From the NCBI GenBank assembly GCA_029866025.1, contig JARXAD010000002.1:361688-425687 (forward strand): a stretch of 64,000 bases of DNA, in the 5' to 3' direction. Below, one piece after another: positions 15,877 through 24,977 of the stretch (the stretch's first letter is position 1; the number at the start of each line of letters is the position of its first letter). The notes under the pieces were generated by a model. That model searched no databases. It was not told the origin of the DNA and saw only the letters and a program-made list of their open reading frames with translations. The position numbers and the translations under genes are program-made. The DNA is from Vampirovibrionales bacterium. Lineage in GTDB: Bacteria > Cyanobacteriota > Vampirovibrionia > Vampirovibrionales > Vampirovibrionaceae.

Positions 15877-17466
15877 ATGCCGTCGGTTTCATCGTCTCCT
15901 CGTTCAGCACAATTTTCATTGGCCGAGATACTAGAAGCCACGGACGGCAATCTTTACCAACCCATTCCTGAAGAAGTCTCTCAGCACTCAGGGCCTATTC
16001 ATACCGACACCCGAACCTTACAACCCGGCGACTGGTTTTTAGCACTGGTGGGTGAGCACTTTGACGGCCACCAATTTTTAGAAACTGCCGCTGTTGCTGT
16101 TTCCTCAAAGGAAGGGGTCGTGGGAGGGCTTATTATCTCTGCCACCGAAACGCTGAAAACCCTGACGCTCCCCCGTCATTTCCCAATTGTGGTGGTAAAC
16201 AACACATTAGAAGCCTATTTAGCTTTAGGACGCCATCATCGCCACCGGCACCCTGACGCCACGGTGGTAGGCATTACAGGCAGCAGCGGCAAAACCACCA
16301 CCAAAGAGCTTTTGTTAGCGGCACTATCACCTTTATGTAAGGTACAAGCCACCGCTCTGAACCATAATAATGAGGTGGGGGTGGCTCAAACCCTTTGCTC
16401 GCTTCAGCCCACCACCGATGTGTTGATTGTGGAAATGGGCATGCGCGGCTTGGGGCAAATTGAGCCGCTAAGTAAAGCGGCTTGCCCCAATGTGGTGGGT
16501 ATTGTTAATATCGGGCCCGCCCATATTGGACTGCTGGGATCGTTAGAAGCCATTGCCCAAGCCAAAAGTGAAATTGTTGTTGGATTATCTACGATCCCAA
16601 GCCGATTGTGCCCACATCCTACCGTTGTGATCCCGGCCAACAGCCCACAACTTTGGAGCAAAACGACCAGCAGCCCCAGCCAAACACTCCAAAGCGCTTT
16701 AAATAGCTGTCCGATGGCGCCCCACAGTGTTGCCACACAACCCTCTTATGCCAACCACATTCAACACACGGTTCAGGGCACCTCGTTTAATTACGGCGGC
16801 ACCCCAATCCAGCTGGCCATTCCGGGGCAGCATTTGGTGGAAAACGCTCTGCTGGTAATAGCCATCGGTCAGGCCCTCGGTTTTACAACATCTCAATTAG
16901 CCCCTGGCCTAGCAGCCTATCAACCGGTTCAAGGTCGTTGGGAGCCTTCTTGGTTTCAAGCCTCACCCACTTCTACTAGCCCTTCGTGCCTAATTCAAGA
17001 CGCCTACAACGCCAATCCTGACAGCATGTTAGCATCCCTTAAAACCTTGGAAGGCATTGTATCAGCCTCATCGCGGTGCCTTTTAGTACTGGCTGGAATG
17101 AAAGAGCTCGGCCACCTCTCGAACCACTATCATCAAGCCTTGGGTGAATGGTTGATTGCTTCTCGCCTCATTCACCAAAGCGATGTGGTGCTGCTTGGAG
17201 AAGAGATGGACTCTACACGAGAAGTATTGGTAGCGGCTGGGTGGAACCCCACTTCACATCTTATTACCGGCACCCCCTGTGATGAGATACTGAATACACT
17301 GACAAAGGATTGCCAACAATACCTCACGAAAGACACGGCTCCTTGTTGGGTATTGCTGAAAGGATCCCGCTTTTACCGGCTGGACGCCTTGGGATCAAAA
17401 TTACTGGAAGGAAAACTCCTTGTGGGATCCTCTTCTTTTTTGTTAGAAACAATGGGGGCACCTTAA
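15877..17466 (+). CDS. murF: UDP-N-acetylmuramoyl-tripeptide--D-Ala-D-Ala ligase MurF
   Basis: MurF adds D-alanyl-D-alanine to the UDP-MurNAc-tripeptide, the last cytoplasmic step of the peptide stem. The ATP-binding loop GITGSSGKTTTKE is at about 132-144, followed by NHNNEVGV and EMGMRGLGQI, typical of MurF. The C-terminal Mur ligase domain has DAYNANPDSMLASL. The length, 529 residues, is longer than the typical 450-480, mainly through insertions around 250-300 and 340-360. It begins the run murF-mraY-murD-ftsW-murG; mraY follows after a single base, indicating tight coupling. Confidence 0.95.
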   Translation: MPSVSSSPRSAQFSLAEILEATDGNLYQPIPEEVSQHSGPIHTDTRTLQPGDWFLALVGEHFDGHQFLETAAVAVSSKEGVVGGLIISATETLKTLTLPRHFPIVVVNNTLEAYLALGRHHRHRHPDATVVGITGSSGKTTTKELLLAALSPLCKVQATALNHNNEVGVAQTLCSLQPTTDVLIVEMGMRGLGQIEPLSKAACPNVVGIVNIGPAHIGLLGSLEAIAQAKSEIVVGLSTIPSRLCPHPTVVIPANSPQLWSKTTSSPSQTLQSALNSCPMAPHSVATQPSYANHIQHTVQGTSFNYGGTPIQLAIPGQHLVENALLVIAIGQALGFTTSQLAPGLAAYQPVQGRWEPSWFQASPTSTSPSCLIQDAYNANPDSMLASLKTLEGIVSASSRCLLVLAGMKELGHLSNHYHQALGEWLIASRLIHQSDVVLLGEEMDSTREVLVAAGWNPTSHLITGTPCDEILNTLTKDCQQYLTKDTAPCWVLLKGSRFYRLDALGSKLLEGKLLVGSSSFLLETMGAP

Positions 17467-17467
17467 A

Positions 17468-18463
17468 ATGCTAATACCCCCCGTAGCCAACGTACTTTTG
17501 GGCTGGATAGGCCTGCCATTTTTGATTAGTGTTACCGGCTGCAAATTATTTGCGCGCTGGCAAGTCAACCGCTCGTTGGGTCAATCCATCCGAGAAGAAG
17601 GGCCTCAAGGGCATCACATAAAGCAGGGCACCCCCACGGCTGGGGGAGCTATTATTATACTGGCGTGGCTACTATCGGCTTTTCTGCTCGCTTCACCCAA
17701 CTTTTGGCAGCCCGACGTGTGGTTGGCACTACTAACCACATTAGCGTTGGGTACTGTTGGCTTAATTGATGACGGCTTAAAAGTACTGCAAGGCAAAAAC
17801 AATGGCATTAGCGGCTACGTTAAACTGGGGGTTCAGGCCGTAGCAGGTTTAGCCATTGGCGTTTGGCTTTGGCAGCAGCCTTTTCACGGGGGAATCTCTC
17901 AAATATTTAGCGGCGAATGGCTCCTGCCGTTAGGTATCGGGTTCTCTTTTCTAGCAGCCATGGCCATTACCAGTACTTCTAATGCTGTTAATTTAACGGA
18001 CGGGTTGGACGGCCTAGCAGCCACGACCTTAATAATGAGCTTTGTGGCCCTTGCCCTGATATTGCCTTTTTCCGACCCCTTGGCCTTGCTGTGCTGGGGA
18101 GCAGTGGGAGCCATTGCAGGCTTTTGGCCTCACAACAAATACAAAGCCCTCCTGTTTATGGGTGATACCGGTAGTTTAGCCTTAGGGGGATTCCTGGCGG
18201 CGGTATGTTTGCTGCGAGGCCTTGAGTGGTGGATCATCCCCTTTGGCATTGTGTTTGTTGCCGAAGCTTTGAGCGTTTGTCTACAAGTAGCCAACTTTAA
18301 GTTAACGGGGCAACGGCTGTTTAAAATGAGCCCCTTGCATCACCACTTTGAACTATGTGGCTGGAGCGAGCCCTCTATTGTGACAGTGTTTTCAGCGGTT
18401 CAGGCTTTAGGAGCCTTGGCTGGGGTGTGGCTGTTATGGCAGCAAACACGTCTTCCTTTGTAA
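17468..18463 (+). CDS. mraY: Phospho-N-acetylmuramoyl-pentapeptide transferase MraY
   Basis: This integral membrane enzyme transfers phospho-MurNAc-pentapeptide to undecaprenyl phosphate, making lipid I. The protein (331 residues) is highly hydrophobic with about ten membrane segments. Catalytic loops are visible as TVGLIDDGLKV (Asp pair near 98), NAVNLTDGLDGLA (about 174-186) and FMGDTGSLALGG (about 229-240), and the PLHHHFE motif lies near the C-terminus. The ATG lies one base past the murF stop behind a GGGGG tract. A gap of 122 bases with a TACAAT box (about 18543) separates it from murD, so murD may also have its own promoter. Confidence 0.95.
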   Translation: MLIPPVANVLLGWIGLPFLISVTGCKLFARWQVNRSLGQSIREEGPQGHHIKQGTPTAGGAIIILAWLLSAFLLASPNFWQPDVWLALLTTLALGTVGLIDDGLKVLQGKNNGISGYVKLGVQAVAGLAIGVWLWQQPFHGGISQIFSGEWLLPLGIGFSFLAAMAITSTSNAVNLTDGLDGLAATTLIMSFVALALILPFSDPLALLCWGAVGAIAGFWPHNKYKALLFMGDTGSLALGGFLAAVCLLRGLEWWIIPFGIVFVAEALSVCLQVANFKLTGQRLFKMSPLHHHFELCGWSEPSIVTVFSAVQALGALAGVWLLWQQTRLPL

Positions 18464-18585
18464 TATTACTAAATAGCCCCTAAAAATTAGAAGCGAGCTT
18501 TGTATAAAGACGGTAGGCGCTGCTTTTATGCGGGTCGCGGGTTACAATAAAGGCTCTTTTATTCAATGCGAAAAGGCAGCTCTCT

Positions 18586-20169
18586 ATGGCCACAGACACC
18601 TTATCCATGCCCTCTTACTCACAGGTCCTACTACCCACCTCGTGGGAGCAACAACCCGTTAGTGTCTTGGGTTTATCCAAAAGTGGGGCCGCTGTGGCCC
18701 GCTACATTGCCAAGCGCGGAGGCTCTGTGTTTTTAAGCGAAGTGTTGCCCTCTACCCCCGCTACAGCAACCTTGCAAAGTGAACTGGCCCAATTGGGTGT
18801 AACCGTAGAAACGGGAGGCCACACCCAGCGGTGCTATAGCCATGCACCTTGGGTAGTCACCAGTCCTGGCATTCCACCCACCAGCCCTGTAATGCAGCAA
18901 CTAAAAATGAGCGGCATCCCTGTCATCAGCGAAGTGGAGCTGGCTTTTTTAGAGAGCCAGCAACGCCCAACCCTTTCAAATCAATCCCACCTCAAGCCCA
19001 TCCCTTGGATTGGGATTACGGGTACCAACGGCAAAACCACCACCACCACGCTGGTGTCTCGGATGTTACTAGATTTTGGCAAGCACGCCCCTGTGTGCGG
19101 CAACATTGGTGTGCCGGTCATGGATTTGCTGGATAAAGCGTTTCCCCTTAACCCAAGCGATACATCCAGCGACCCACTGGATTATTTGGTCGCAGAGCTT
19201 AGCTCGTTTCAGCTTGCGTTTTCACCCACCTTGCGGCCCACCATTGCCGCCTTTTTAAACCTAACGCCCGATCACATTACCTGGCACGGATCCTTAGAAT
19301 CGTACAAAACGGCTAAAACCAGTTTTTTAGTGGGAGACCGCTCTCCCGATTGGGTGGTGCTAAATGCAGACGATCCTCAGGTAGCCAGCGTTGCCGACCA
19401 AACCAAAGGTCAGATAGCCTGGTTCACCCGTCAACCCAGCACCGTCGAAAACTTATTTCATCATCCGCAGACCGCTTTGGTAGCAACAGCGGAAGACGAT
19501 GGCACCTTAACTCTGCACACATTGGATACCAGTGGGCATCGGGTGGTGTTGCCCTTGCTTTCTAAGTACGCCCTGCGTTTACCTGGCGAACACAATGTGG
19601 AAAACGTATTGGCGGCCAGTGCCATGGCTTGGCTGGCTGGGGTATCGCCTCAATCCATCGCCACGACGCTAGCCTCTTTTGAAGGCGTAACCCATCGGAT
19701 TGAGTGGTGTGGACGGTGGCAACGACTGGATAACATTACTGTTAATGCCTATAACGATTCTAAGGCAACCAATGTTTCGGCAGCCCTAGCGGCCCTCAAT
19801 GCATTTCCAGGACAACCTGTGGTGTTGATTGCAGGGGGCAGGCCCAAAGAAGAGCCTTTGGAGACCTTTGTGGACGCGTGCAGCCGTCAGGTTTCTGCGG
19901 TGGTGGTATATGGTGAAGCCCAACAACGATTTGCCCAGGCCTTGGAAAAGGGTGGCTACGGCGGCACTATTGTTACCGCCAACACACTGGCCGAAGCCCT
20001 TGAAACCGGTAAGGCCCTGGTAGACGCACTTCCCTTAAACAACACAGCTGACCCACCCTCTCCTGTACTCCTATTTTCTCCCGCCTGCGCTAGCTTTGAT
20101 CAGTTTGCCAATTTTGAAGTGCGTGGCGATGTATTTAAAGCCACACTTGAAGGATTATTAAGCTCATGA
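18586..20169 (+). CDS. murD: UDP-N-acetylmuramoylalanine--D-glutamate ligase MurD
   Basis: MurD adds D-glutamate to UDP-MurNAc-L-Ala in the cytoplasm. The N-terminal UMP-binding domain shows VLGLSKSGAAVARYI; the central domain has GITGTNGKTTTTTL (about 143-156) and ELSSFQL; the C-terminal part has NDSKATNVSAALAAL and IAGGRPKEEPL. At 527 residues it is longer than the common 440-460, with inserts near 120 and 280-320. The stop overlaps the start of ftsW by four bases (ATGA), a sign of translational coupling. Confidence 0.95.
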   Translation: MATDTLSMPSYSQVLLPTSWEQQPVSVLGLSKSGAAVARYIAKRGGSVFLSEVLPSTPATATLQSELAQLGVTVETGGHTQRCYSHAPWVVTSPGIPPTSPVMQQLKMSGIPVISEVELAFLESQQRPTLSNQSHLKPIPWIGITGTNGKTTTTTLVSRMLLDFGKHAPVCGNIGVPVMDLLDKAFPLNPSDTSSDPLDYLVAELSSFQLAFSPTLRPTIAAFLNLTPDHITWHGSLESYKTAKTSFLVGDRSPDWVVLNADDPQVASVADQTKGQIAWFTRQPSTVENLFHHPQTALVATAEDDGTLTLHTLDTSGHRVVLPLLSKYALRLPGEHNVENVLAASAMAWLAGVSPQSIATTLASFEGVTHRIEWCGRWQRLDNITVNAYNDSKATNVSAALAALNAFPGQPVVLIAGGRPKEEPLETFVDACSRQVSAVVVYGEAQQRFAQALEKGGYGGTIVTANTLAEALETGKALVDALPLNNTADPPSPVLLFSPACASFDQFANFEVRGDVFKATLEGLLSS

Positions 20170-21347
20170 GCTCGCCTTCTTCTCTGCCTTCCAAAGTATC
20201 GATGGGGCAGCCAGATCGATTGCTATTACTCTCCATTTTTATGCTGCTAGGAATGGGGCTATTGTCTGTGTTTTCAGCCAGTGCCAACCATGCCCAACTA
20301 GAGTCCGGACATAGTTTTGCCCTGTTTGGCAAACAATTGCTGGCAGCCATTATCGGCTTGGGGGGGCTCGCCTGTTGCGCCAACCTAAAACCTGCCTTCT
20401 GGCAAAAAATTACCTTGCCCTTTGCCTTAGGGGTGCTAGGGCTACTATTACTAACCTTGCTATTCGGAAAAACCGCCAATGGCAGTGAACGTTGGCTACC
20501 CCTGCCTATCGTAGGGCAATTTCAACCTTCCGAGCTGGCCAAGTTCTCTGTGGTGTTGCTAATGGCTCAAGCCACCAGCCAAGCCAAACGCCTCAATGGC
20601 TGTCTTTTTGTAAATGGCATCTTAACAACGCTCATGATTGTGTTGATATTTAAACAGCCCAACCTAAGCATCACTTTATTGCTAACCAGCTTGGTGGGGG
20701 TCATGCTGTATTTGGGTCGCTGGCCGGGCTGGCTATTTTTAGCGGTGTTACCACCCGGTGCTTGGGTGGTGTGGCAAAAAATTACCACCACCGAATACCA
20801 ATGGCGACGCATTGTAGGCTGGCTAAACCCGTGGAGAGATATGCAAGACACAGGCTATAACCTGGTGCAATCGTATTATGCCATTGGTAGTGGTGGATTT
20901 TTAGGCACCGGTTACGGCCAGTCCATTCAAAAACAATTTTACTTGCCCTTCCCTTATACCGATTTTATTTTTTCCGTCATTTGTGAAGAGTGGGGGCTGG
21001 TTGGTGGGGTGATGCTGATTGGCGCCTTTGGGCTGCTCATATGGCGGGGCATCCGCACCGCTCTTCGCTGCCCCGGCTTGTTTGGCAAATTAATGGCTTC
21101 GGGCATTACCTTTGTGGTGGGCTTACAAGCCATTATTAATATTGCCGTAACAACGGGCCTAATGCCGGTAACCGGTGTGACGCTGCCCTTAGTGAGTTAC
21201 GGGGGCACCAGCATGGTGGCCACACTCTGTATGCTAGGCGTTTTGGTAGGCCTATCTCGCCTCTCTCAAACCACCCCAGTTAGTGACTATAGACCCAATC
21301 GGTCATCCAACTCCCCATCAGCGCTCCAGCCGGTTTTAGGTTCATGA
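20166..21347 (+). CDS. ftsW: SEDS-family peptidoglycan glycosyltransferase FtsW
   Basis: FtsW polymerises lipid II at the septum together with a class B penicillin-binding protein. The protein (393 residues) has about ten transmembrane segments. Diagnostic SEDS sequences are PIVGQFQPSELAKF (about 113-126), the loop GYNLVQSYYAIGSGGFLGTG (about 231-250) with the catalytic-type Asp in PYTDFIF just after, and GVTLPLVSYGGTSM near 336-350. The position between murD and murG favours FtsW over RodA. It overlaps murD and murG by four bases each. Confidence 0.92.
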   Translation: MSSPSSLPSKVSMGQPDRLLLLSIFMLLGMGLLSVFSASANHAQLESGHSFALFGKQLLAAIIGLGGLACCANLKPAFWQKITLPFALGVLGLLLLTLLFGKTANGSERWLPLPIVGQFQPSELAKFSVVLLMAQATSQAKRLNGCLFVNGILTTLMIVLIFKQPNLSITLLLTSLVGVMLYLGRWPGWLFLAVLPPGAWVVWQKITTTEYQWRRIVGWLNPWRDMQDTGYNLVQSYYAIGSGGFLGTGYGQSIQKQFYLPFPYTDFIFSVICEEWGLVGGVMLIGAFGLLIWRGIRTALRCPGLFGKLMASGITFVVGLQAIINIAVTTGLMPVTGVTLPLVSYGGTSMVATLCMLGVLVGLSRLSQTTPVSDYRPNRSSNSPSALQPVLGS

Positions 21348-22519
21348 ATTCGACTCCTTCTCCATGGGTGGTTATTACAGGAGGCGGTACGGGGGGCCAC
21401 ATCATCCCTGCTTTAACCATCGCCAAAGCCTTTCAGGCGGCAGAGCCCAATGTAGCTGTTACTTATGTTGGCAAGACCGACAGCATGGATGCCCATCTAG
21501 CCGAACAGCATGGAATTCCTTTTGAAGGGGTTCACTTTTACGGCATGCCACGCCCTAAAAACTGGGAAAACCTTAAACAATGGTTGACATGGGGTTGGGC
21601 ATTGCTAACAGAAACCAACCGGTGGATAGCACGATTTGGCCACCACCGACCTTATTGGGTATTTGCCACGGGTGGTTATGTGAGTGGCCCGGTATTGCTT
21701 GCGGCCCTGGTGTGGAAAATCCCTATGGTGTTGCATGAACCCGACGCACGCCCAGGGTTGGTCAATCGTTTACTGGGTCGCTTTGCTACTTTGGTAACCG
21801 TTGCATTTTCAAAAGCCATTCCAGCCTTACACACGCATAGGGCGCTGATAACCGGCAACCCCTTGCGTCCTTTGGTGGGAACCCTAAACACCGACGATGC
21901 TCGATGCCAATGCTTTGGCGGTGCTCTTTTGCCCGATACTTTAGTATTACTCGTCATGGGAGGCTCACAAGGGGCACGTACTCTCAATCGGGCCACCATT
22001 GAAGCACTCCCCCGGCTTTTATCTAATGAAGGGGTAGGAGGCAAACACTGGGCCGTTATTTTACAAACAGGCGCAAAGGATTATGAGGCATCGCTCAATT
22101 TTTTGGCAACCCTTACACCACCCGAAGGGCTTCATAGTTGGTTGGATCACCCTCGATTCAAAATCGATGCCTTTATCGAGGAGATGCCCACCGTGTTAGC
22201 CGCTACCAATGCGGCGGTCTGCCGTTCAGGCTCTATGACTTTGGCTGAGCTGGCCGTGGCTGGCATTCCAGCCCTTCTCGTTCCGTATCCTTATGCTGCC
22301 GCAGATCATCAGGCCCACAATGCTTTGGCCGTAGCCCATGCTGGAGCCGCACGCGTGGTTTCCGACAGCGCCCTCACGGCTGAGGAGTTGCTTCATCATG
22401 TCGCCACCTGTTTCGCCATAGATGAATGCCGCCAAGCCATGGGGCGAGCGGCCTTAGCACTGGGGCACCCCAAGGCCACTGAAACACTGGTAACACAGCT
22501 GCAAGCCTTATTGCCGTAG
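21344..22519 (+). CDS. murG: Lipid II synthase MurG (GlcNAc transferase)
   Basis: MurG adds GlcNAc from UDP-GlcNAc to lipid I on the inner face of the membrane. The GT-B fold protein (391 residues) shows the N-terminal loop GGGTGGHIIPAL (about 11-22), a mid GGSQGARTLNRA (about 206-217) and the donor-site segment RSGSMTLAELAVAGIPALLV. The ATG overlaps the ftsW stop. After the stop there are about 180 bases before tRNA-Gln. The other usual partners murC, murB, ftsQ, ftsA and ftsZ do not follow here. Confidence 0.95.
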   Translation: MNSTPSPWVVITGGGTGGHIIPALTIAKAFQAAEPNVAVTYVGKTDSMDAHLAEQHGIPFEGVHFYGMPRPKNWENLKQWLTWGWALLTETNRWIARFGHHRPYWVFATGGYVSGPVLLAALVWKIPMVLHEPDARPGLVNRLLGRFATLVTVAFSKAIPALHTHRALITGNPLRPLVGTLNTDDARCQCFGGALLPDTLVLLVMGGSQGARTLNRATIEALPRLLSNEGVGGKHWAVILQTGAKDYEASLNFLATLTPPEGLHSWLDHPRFKIDAFIEEMPTVLAATNAAVCRSGSMTLAELAVAGIPALLVPYPYAAADHQAHNALAVAHAGAARVVSDSALTAEELLHHVATCFAIDECRQAMGRAALALGHPKATETLVTQLQALLP

Positions 22520-22615
22520 CATGGTGGGCTCTCTCTCCTAAACCAAGCCAAGGTATCACCTCATTTTGCTACAGCCTCTTAGCCCATTCATTGAGCTTAT
22601 TGTCCACGTGATTCA

Positions 22616-22645
22616 TTGACCCCGCCCCCCCTTCTTGATTAGAAT
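22616..22645 (+). promoter_or_regulatory. Sigma-70-type promoter of tRNA-Gln
   Basis: TTGACC (22616-22621) and TAGAAT (22640-22645) are separated by 18 bases. The predicted transcription start near 22652 lies about 47 bases before the tRNA. Confidence 0.65.
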
Positions 22646-22698
22646 ACCAACCACTGAAGGCGTTCTTAAAAAAGAGCGTGCCAGTCCTTTATTAGGAT

Positions 22699-22773
22699 TG
22701 GGGAGTCGCCAAGCGGTAAGGCAGCGGGTTTTGGTCTCGCCATTCGAGGGTTCGAATCCTTCCTCCCCAGCCA
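22699..22773 (+). tRNA. tRNA-Gln (anticodon UUG)
   Basis: A full cloverleaf can be drawn: acceptor TGGGGAG/CTCCCCA, anticodon arm GCGGG/CTCGC with loop TTTTGGT (anticodon TTG), and a T arm with TTCGAAT. The discriminator base is G and the CCA end is encoded. This tRNA reads CAA (and CAG by wobble). Confidence 0.96.
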
Positions 22774-22801
22774 TTTAATTCATTATTGGGGGCTTGGTTT
22801 T

Positions 22802-23491
22802 ATGGTTTTAGCAACAGTGCCTCCAACTCAGCCAAAAACCAAACCTGCCCTTGAACTATCCCTGCATGAGCTTTCTCAAGTGGTGGCAACATGTACCGCC
22901 TGTAGGCTGTGCGATGGTCGAATTCAGACCGTATTTGCCGATGGTCCGGTTACAGCCCGCCTGATGGTGATTGGGGAAGGGCCTGGCCAGCAAGAAGATG
23001 AACAAGGCTTACCCTTTGTGGGGCGTAGCGGGCAATTGCTTACTCAAATTTTAGCCTCCGGAGGGTTTCATCGTGCCAGCCAAGTAGGCATGGAAGCCGC
23101 TAACGTGTACATCGCTAATATAGTGAAATGCCGCCCACCTCAAAATCGGGCGCCTGTGGCCGATGAAATGGCCGCCTGCAAGCCCTATCTGGAAGAACAG
23201 ATTCGACTCATCCAACCAGCCCTTATTTTGTTAGCCGGCGCCACGGCCGTTAAAGGCATTTTAACCCCTCAAACAGCGGCTAAGGCTGTTGGTATTACCA
23301 AAATTCGAGGACAATGGTTTCCCACCCCTTATGTGGGACGGGATGGCCACCCTATTCCAGCCATGCCCATTTTCCACCCTGCCTATTTATTACGAAACCC
23401 CGTTGAGGCCCCCGGTAGCCCCAAGGCCCTGATGTGGGATGATATTCAAACCGTTCGTCAAGAGCTGGATCGCCGCCTAGCGTTGGAGTAA
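22802..23491 (+). CDS. Family 4 (Fe-S) uracil-DNA glycosylase
   Basis: This enzyme removes uracil from DNA, arising from cytosine deamination or dUMP incorporation. Motif 1 is GEGPGQQEDEQGLPFVGRSG (about 58-77). The cysteines that bind a 4Fe-4S cluster in this family are seen as CTAC (31 and 34) and two later ones in KCRPPQNR and AACKPYL. The C-terminal motif is FHPAYLLRNP. The length of 229 residues fits the family. Compared with many relatives it has a short loop containing ITKIRGQWF before the last motif. It is preceded directly by tRNA-Gln and could be read from the same transcript. Confidence 0.9.
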   Translation: MVLATVPPTQPKTKPALELSLHELSQVVATCTACRLCDGRIQTVFADGPVTARLMVIGEGPGQQEDEQGLPFVGRSGQLLTQILASGGFHRASQVGMEAANVYIANIVKCRPPQNRAPVADEMAACKPYLEEQIRLIQPALILLAGATAVKGILTPQTAAKAVGITKIRGQWFPTPYVGRDGHPIPAMPIFHPAYLLRNPVEAPGSPKALMWDDIQTVRQELDRRLALE

Positions 23492-23551
23492 CGTGAAGCT
23501 GCTTTGATACAATAAAAGCCAACATGCTACTGACGATTAGGAAGAAGCTGA

Positions 23552-24007
23552 ATGTCTACTCCCTCAACCCCCCAACGATTGCGTAAAAGCCCATTGCAGC
23601 TTATTTTAATTGCTCTTTGTGGGGTAAGCATTGCTATGAGCGCGATGGCTTCTGTACCAGAAAACTTGGCGCAAGCAACCCAAGCTTGGCAGGCCGGTAA
23701 TCAGCCTTTAGCCTGCGGTATTTATCAGCAGATACTCACCACGGAGCCCTCTAATGCCGATGCTACTTACGGTAAAGCGTTGTGTTTGCAACAAAACCAA
23801 CCCGCAAAAGCGCTGGTTTTATTGCAACAATTGGTTACCACTGCACCCAACAACAGCCCCGCCTGGCTGTTGCTTGGAGAACTGCATGAGCAGCAAGGCC
23901 ACGAAGCCGAAGCCGTGAATGCCTACCGCCATTATGTAGCATTGGGTGGACCACTGCCCAAGTCCCCTTCGTTTCGATTGCGCTTAAAGCAATGGGGCCT
24001 TATTTAA
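23552..24007 (+). CDS. Exported TPR-repeat protein
   Basis: The 151-residue protein begins with a signal sequence (basic RLRKS, hydrophobic 15-32, likely cut after MASV or nearby). It then has about three tetratricopeptide repeats: NLAQATQAWQAGNQPLACGI, PSNADATYGKALCLQQ and SPAWLLLGELHEQQG followed by EAVNAYRHYV. TPR units mediate protein contacts, so this is probably a periplasmic adaptor. A TACAAT box is at about 23507. It is followed after 55 bases by a DUF2490-type outer-membrane protein gene, a plausible partner. Confidence 0.75.
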   Translation: MSTPSTPQRLRKSPLQLILIALCGVSIAMSAMASVPENLAQATQAWQAGNQPLACGIYQQILTTEPSNADATYGKALCLQQNQPAKALVLLQQLVTTAPNNSPAWLLLGELHEQQGHEAEAVNAYRHYVALGGPLPKSPSFRLRLKQWGLI

Positions 24008-24062
24008 CGGTAAGCCATCTATCAACATCCCTAATTTTATGTATCACCATTTTTTCTTCTTC

Positions 24063-24890
24063 ATGAAGCAAGCTGTTATTAAGCTAAGCCTGTGTGGATT
24101 GTTGTTTAGTGCTTGTCTTTTCCTAAGCGCTTGGGCTGAACTGGACAGTGCCGATCCTGCTAAGAACAACACCCATGCAGAGTTATGGACCCCCGTAACC
24201 CTTAAGCTACCCGTTACCGAACGCTGGGGCATAAGCACCATGACACTGCCCTTGCTCCGCCAAGATGAAGGAGGTTTAACCCGGATACAAACACGAGGAG
24301 GCGTGTACTATCAGCCCACGCCTCGTTTAGAAATTGGCGCTAGCGTGGATTACATACCCACCTTTAACAAAAATACTAATTTAGAGTGGCGCTTGGGCCA
24401 ACAAGCCGTATACACCCAACCACTTGGAAAGAGGGGGCTAACTTGGCGCCACAGAACCCGTTTAGAACAACGCTGGACAGAAAATACGCCCTTTCGCCAT
24501 CGATTACGCTTGCGTAATAGGTTTTCCATGCCCGTGCCCAAACACCCCAGATGGTATGGGTTTGCAGAACAAGAACTACACTTAAACATTGGTAAAGAGC
24601 AAGCAGGCTTTGACCAACACCGCTTGTATACAGGTATTGGTAAACAGCTTACTTCCTACTGCTCTATTGAAGGAGGCTATCAATGGATCTATACCAACAC
24701 CAGCAACCCAAACAATCAACAAAACGTTCATGTCGCCATTGTTCAAGTGCTATTGCAAACCCCAACATTGTTTAAAAAGCCATCAACCTCTACACGCATC
24801 ACTGGCCCTAATCAACCCAAAGAAGAAGCCCCCATAACGGATCGCAACCCTAGCATCATACCTTCTGCCTCGCCTTTCAATGATTATTAA
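24063..24890 (+). CDS. DUF2490-like outer-membrane beta-barrel protein
   Basis: The protein (275 residues from this start) opens with a signal peptide (MKQAVIKLSLCGLLFSAC, with hydrophobic core to about residue 23). The rest alternates polar and aromatic residues in short beta strands, with segments such as RTRLEQRWTE, FRHRLRLRNRFSMPV and GFAEQELHLNIGK that resemble DUF2490, a putative outer-membrane barrel family. Its C-terminal end is Pro/Ser-rich and lacks the usual terminal aromatic residue. An in-frame ATG at 24039 would add eight residues and spoil the signal peptide, so 24063 is preferred. Function unknown. Confidence 0.65.
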   Translation: MKQAVIKLSLCGLLFSACLFLSAWAELDSADPAKNNTHAELWTPVTLKLPVTERWGISTMTLPLLRQDEGGLTRIQTRGGVYYQPTPRLEIGASVDYIPTFNKNTNLEWRLGQQAVYTQPLGKRGLTWRHRTRLEQRWTENTPFRHRLRLRNRFSMPVPKHPRWYGFAEQELHLNIGKEQAGFDQHRLYTGIGKQLTSYCSIEGGYQWIYTNTSNPNNQQNVHVAIVQVLLQTPTLFKKPSTSTRITGPNQPKEEAPITDRNPSIIPSASPFNDY

Positions 24891-24917
24891 CGTGGTAAGA
24901 GTCTCTTTTAACGCAAA

Positions 24918-24954
24918 AGGCCTTGCTGTCTTCTTAAAGAAGACAGCAAGGCCT
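24918..24954. terminator. Bidirectional terminator between the DUF2490 and Gly/Tyr-rich genes
   Basis: A nearly perfect long inverted repeat, AGGCCTTGCTGTCTTCTT and its complement, lies between two convergent genes. On the minus strand it is followed by TTTT; on the plus strand the T run is absent. Confidence 0.8.
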
Positions 24955-24977
24955 AAAACATCTACTATTTTACCTAT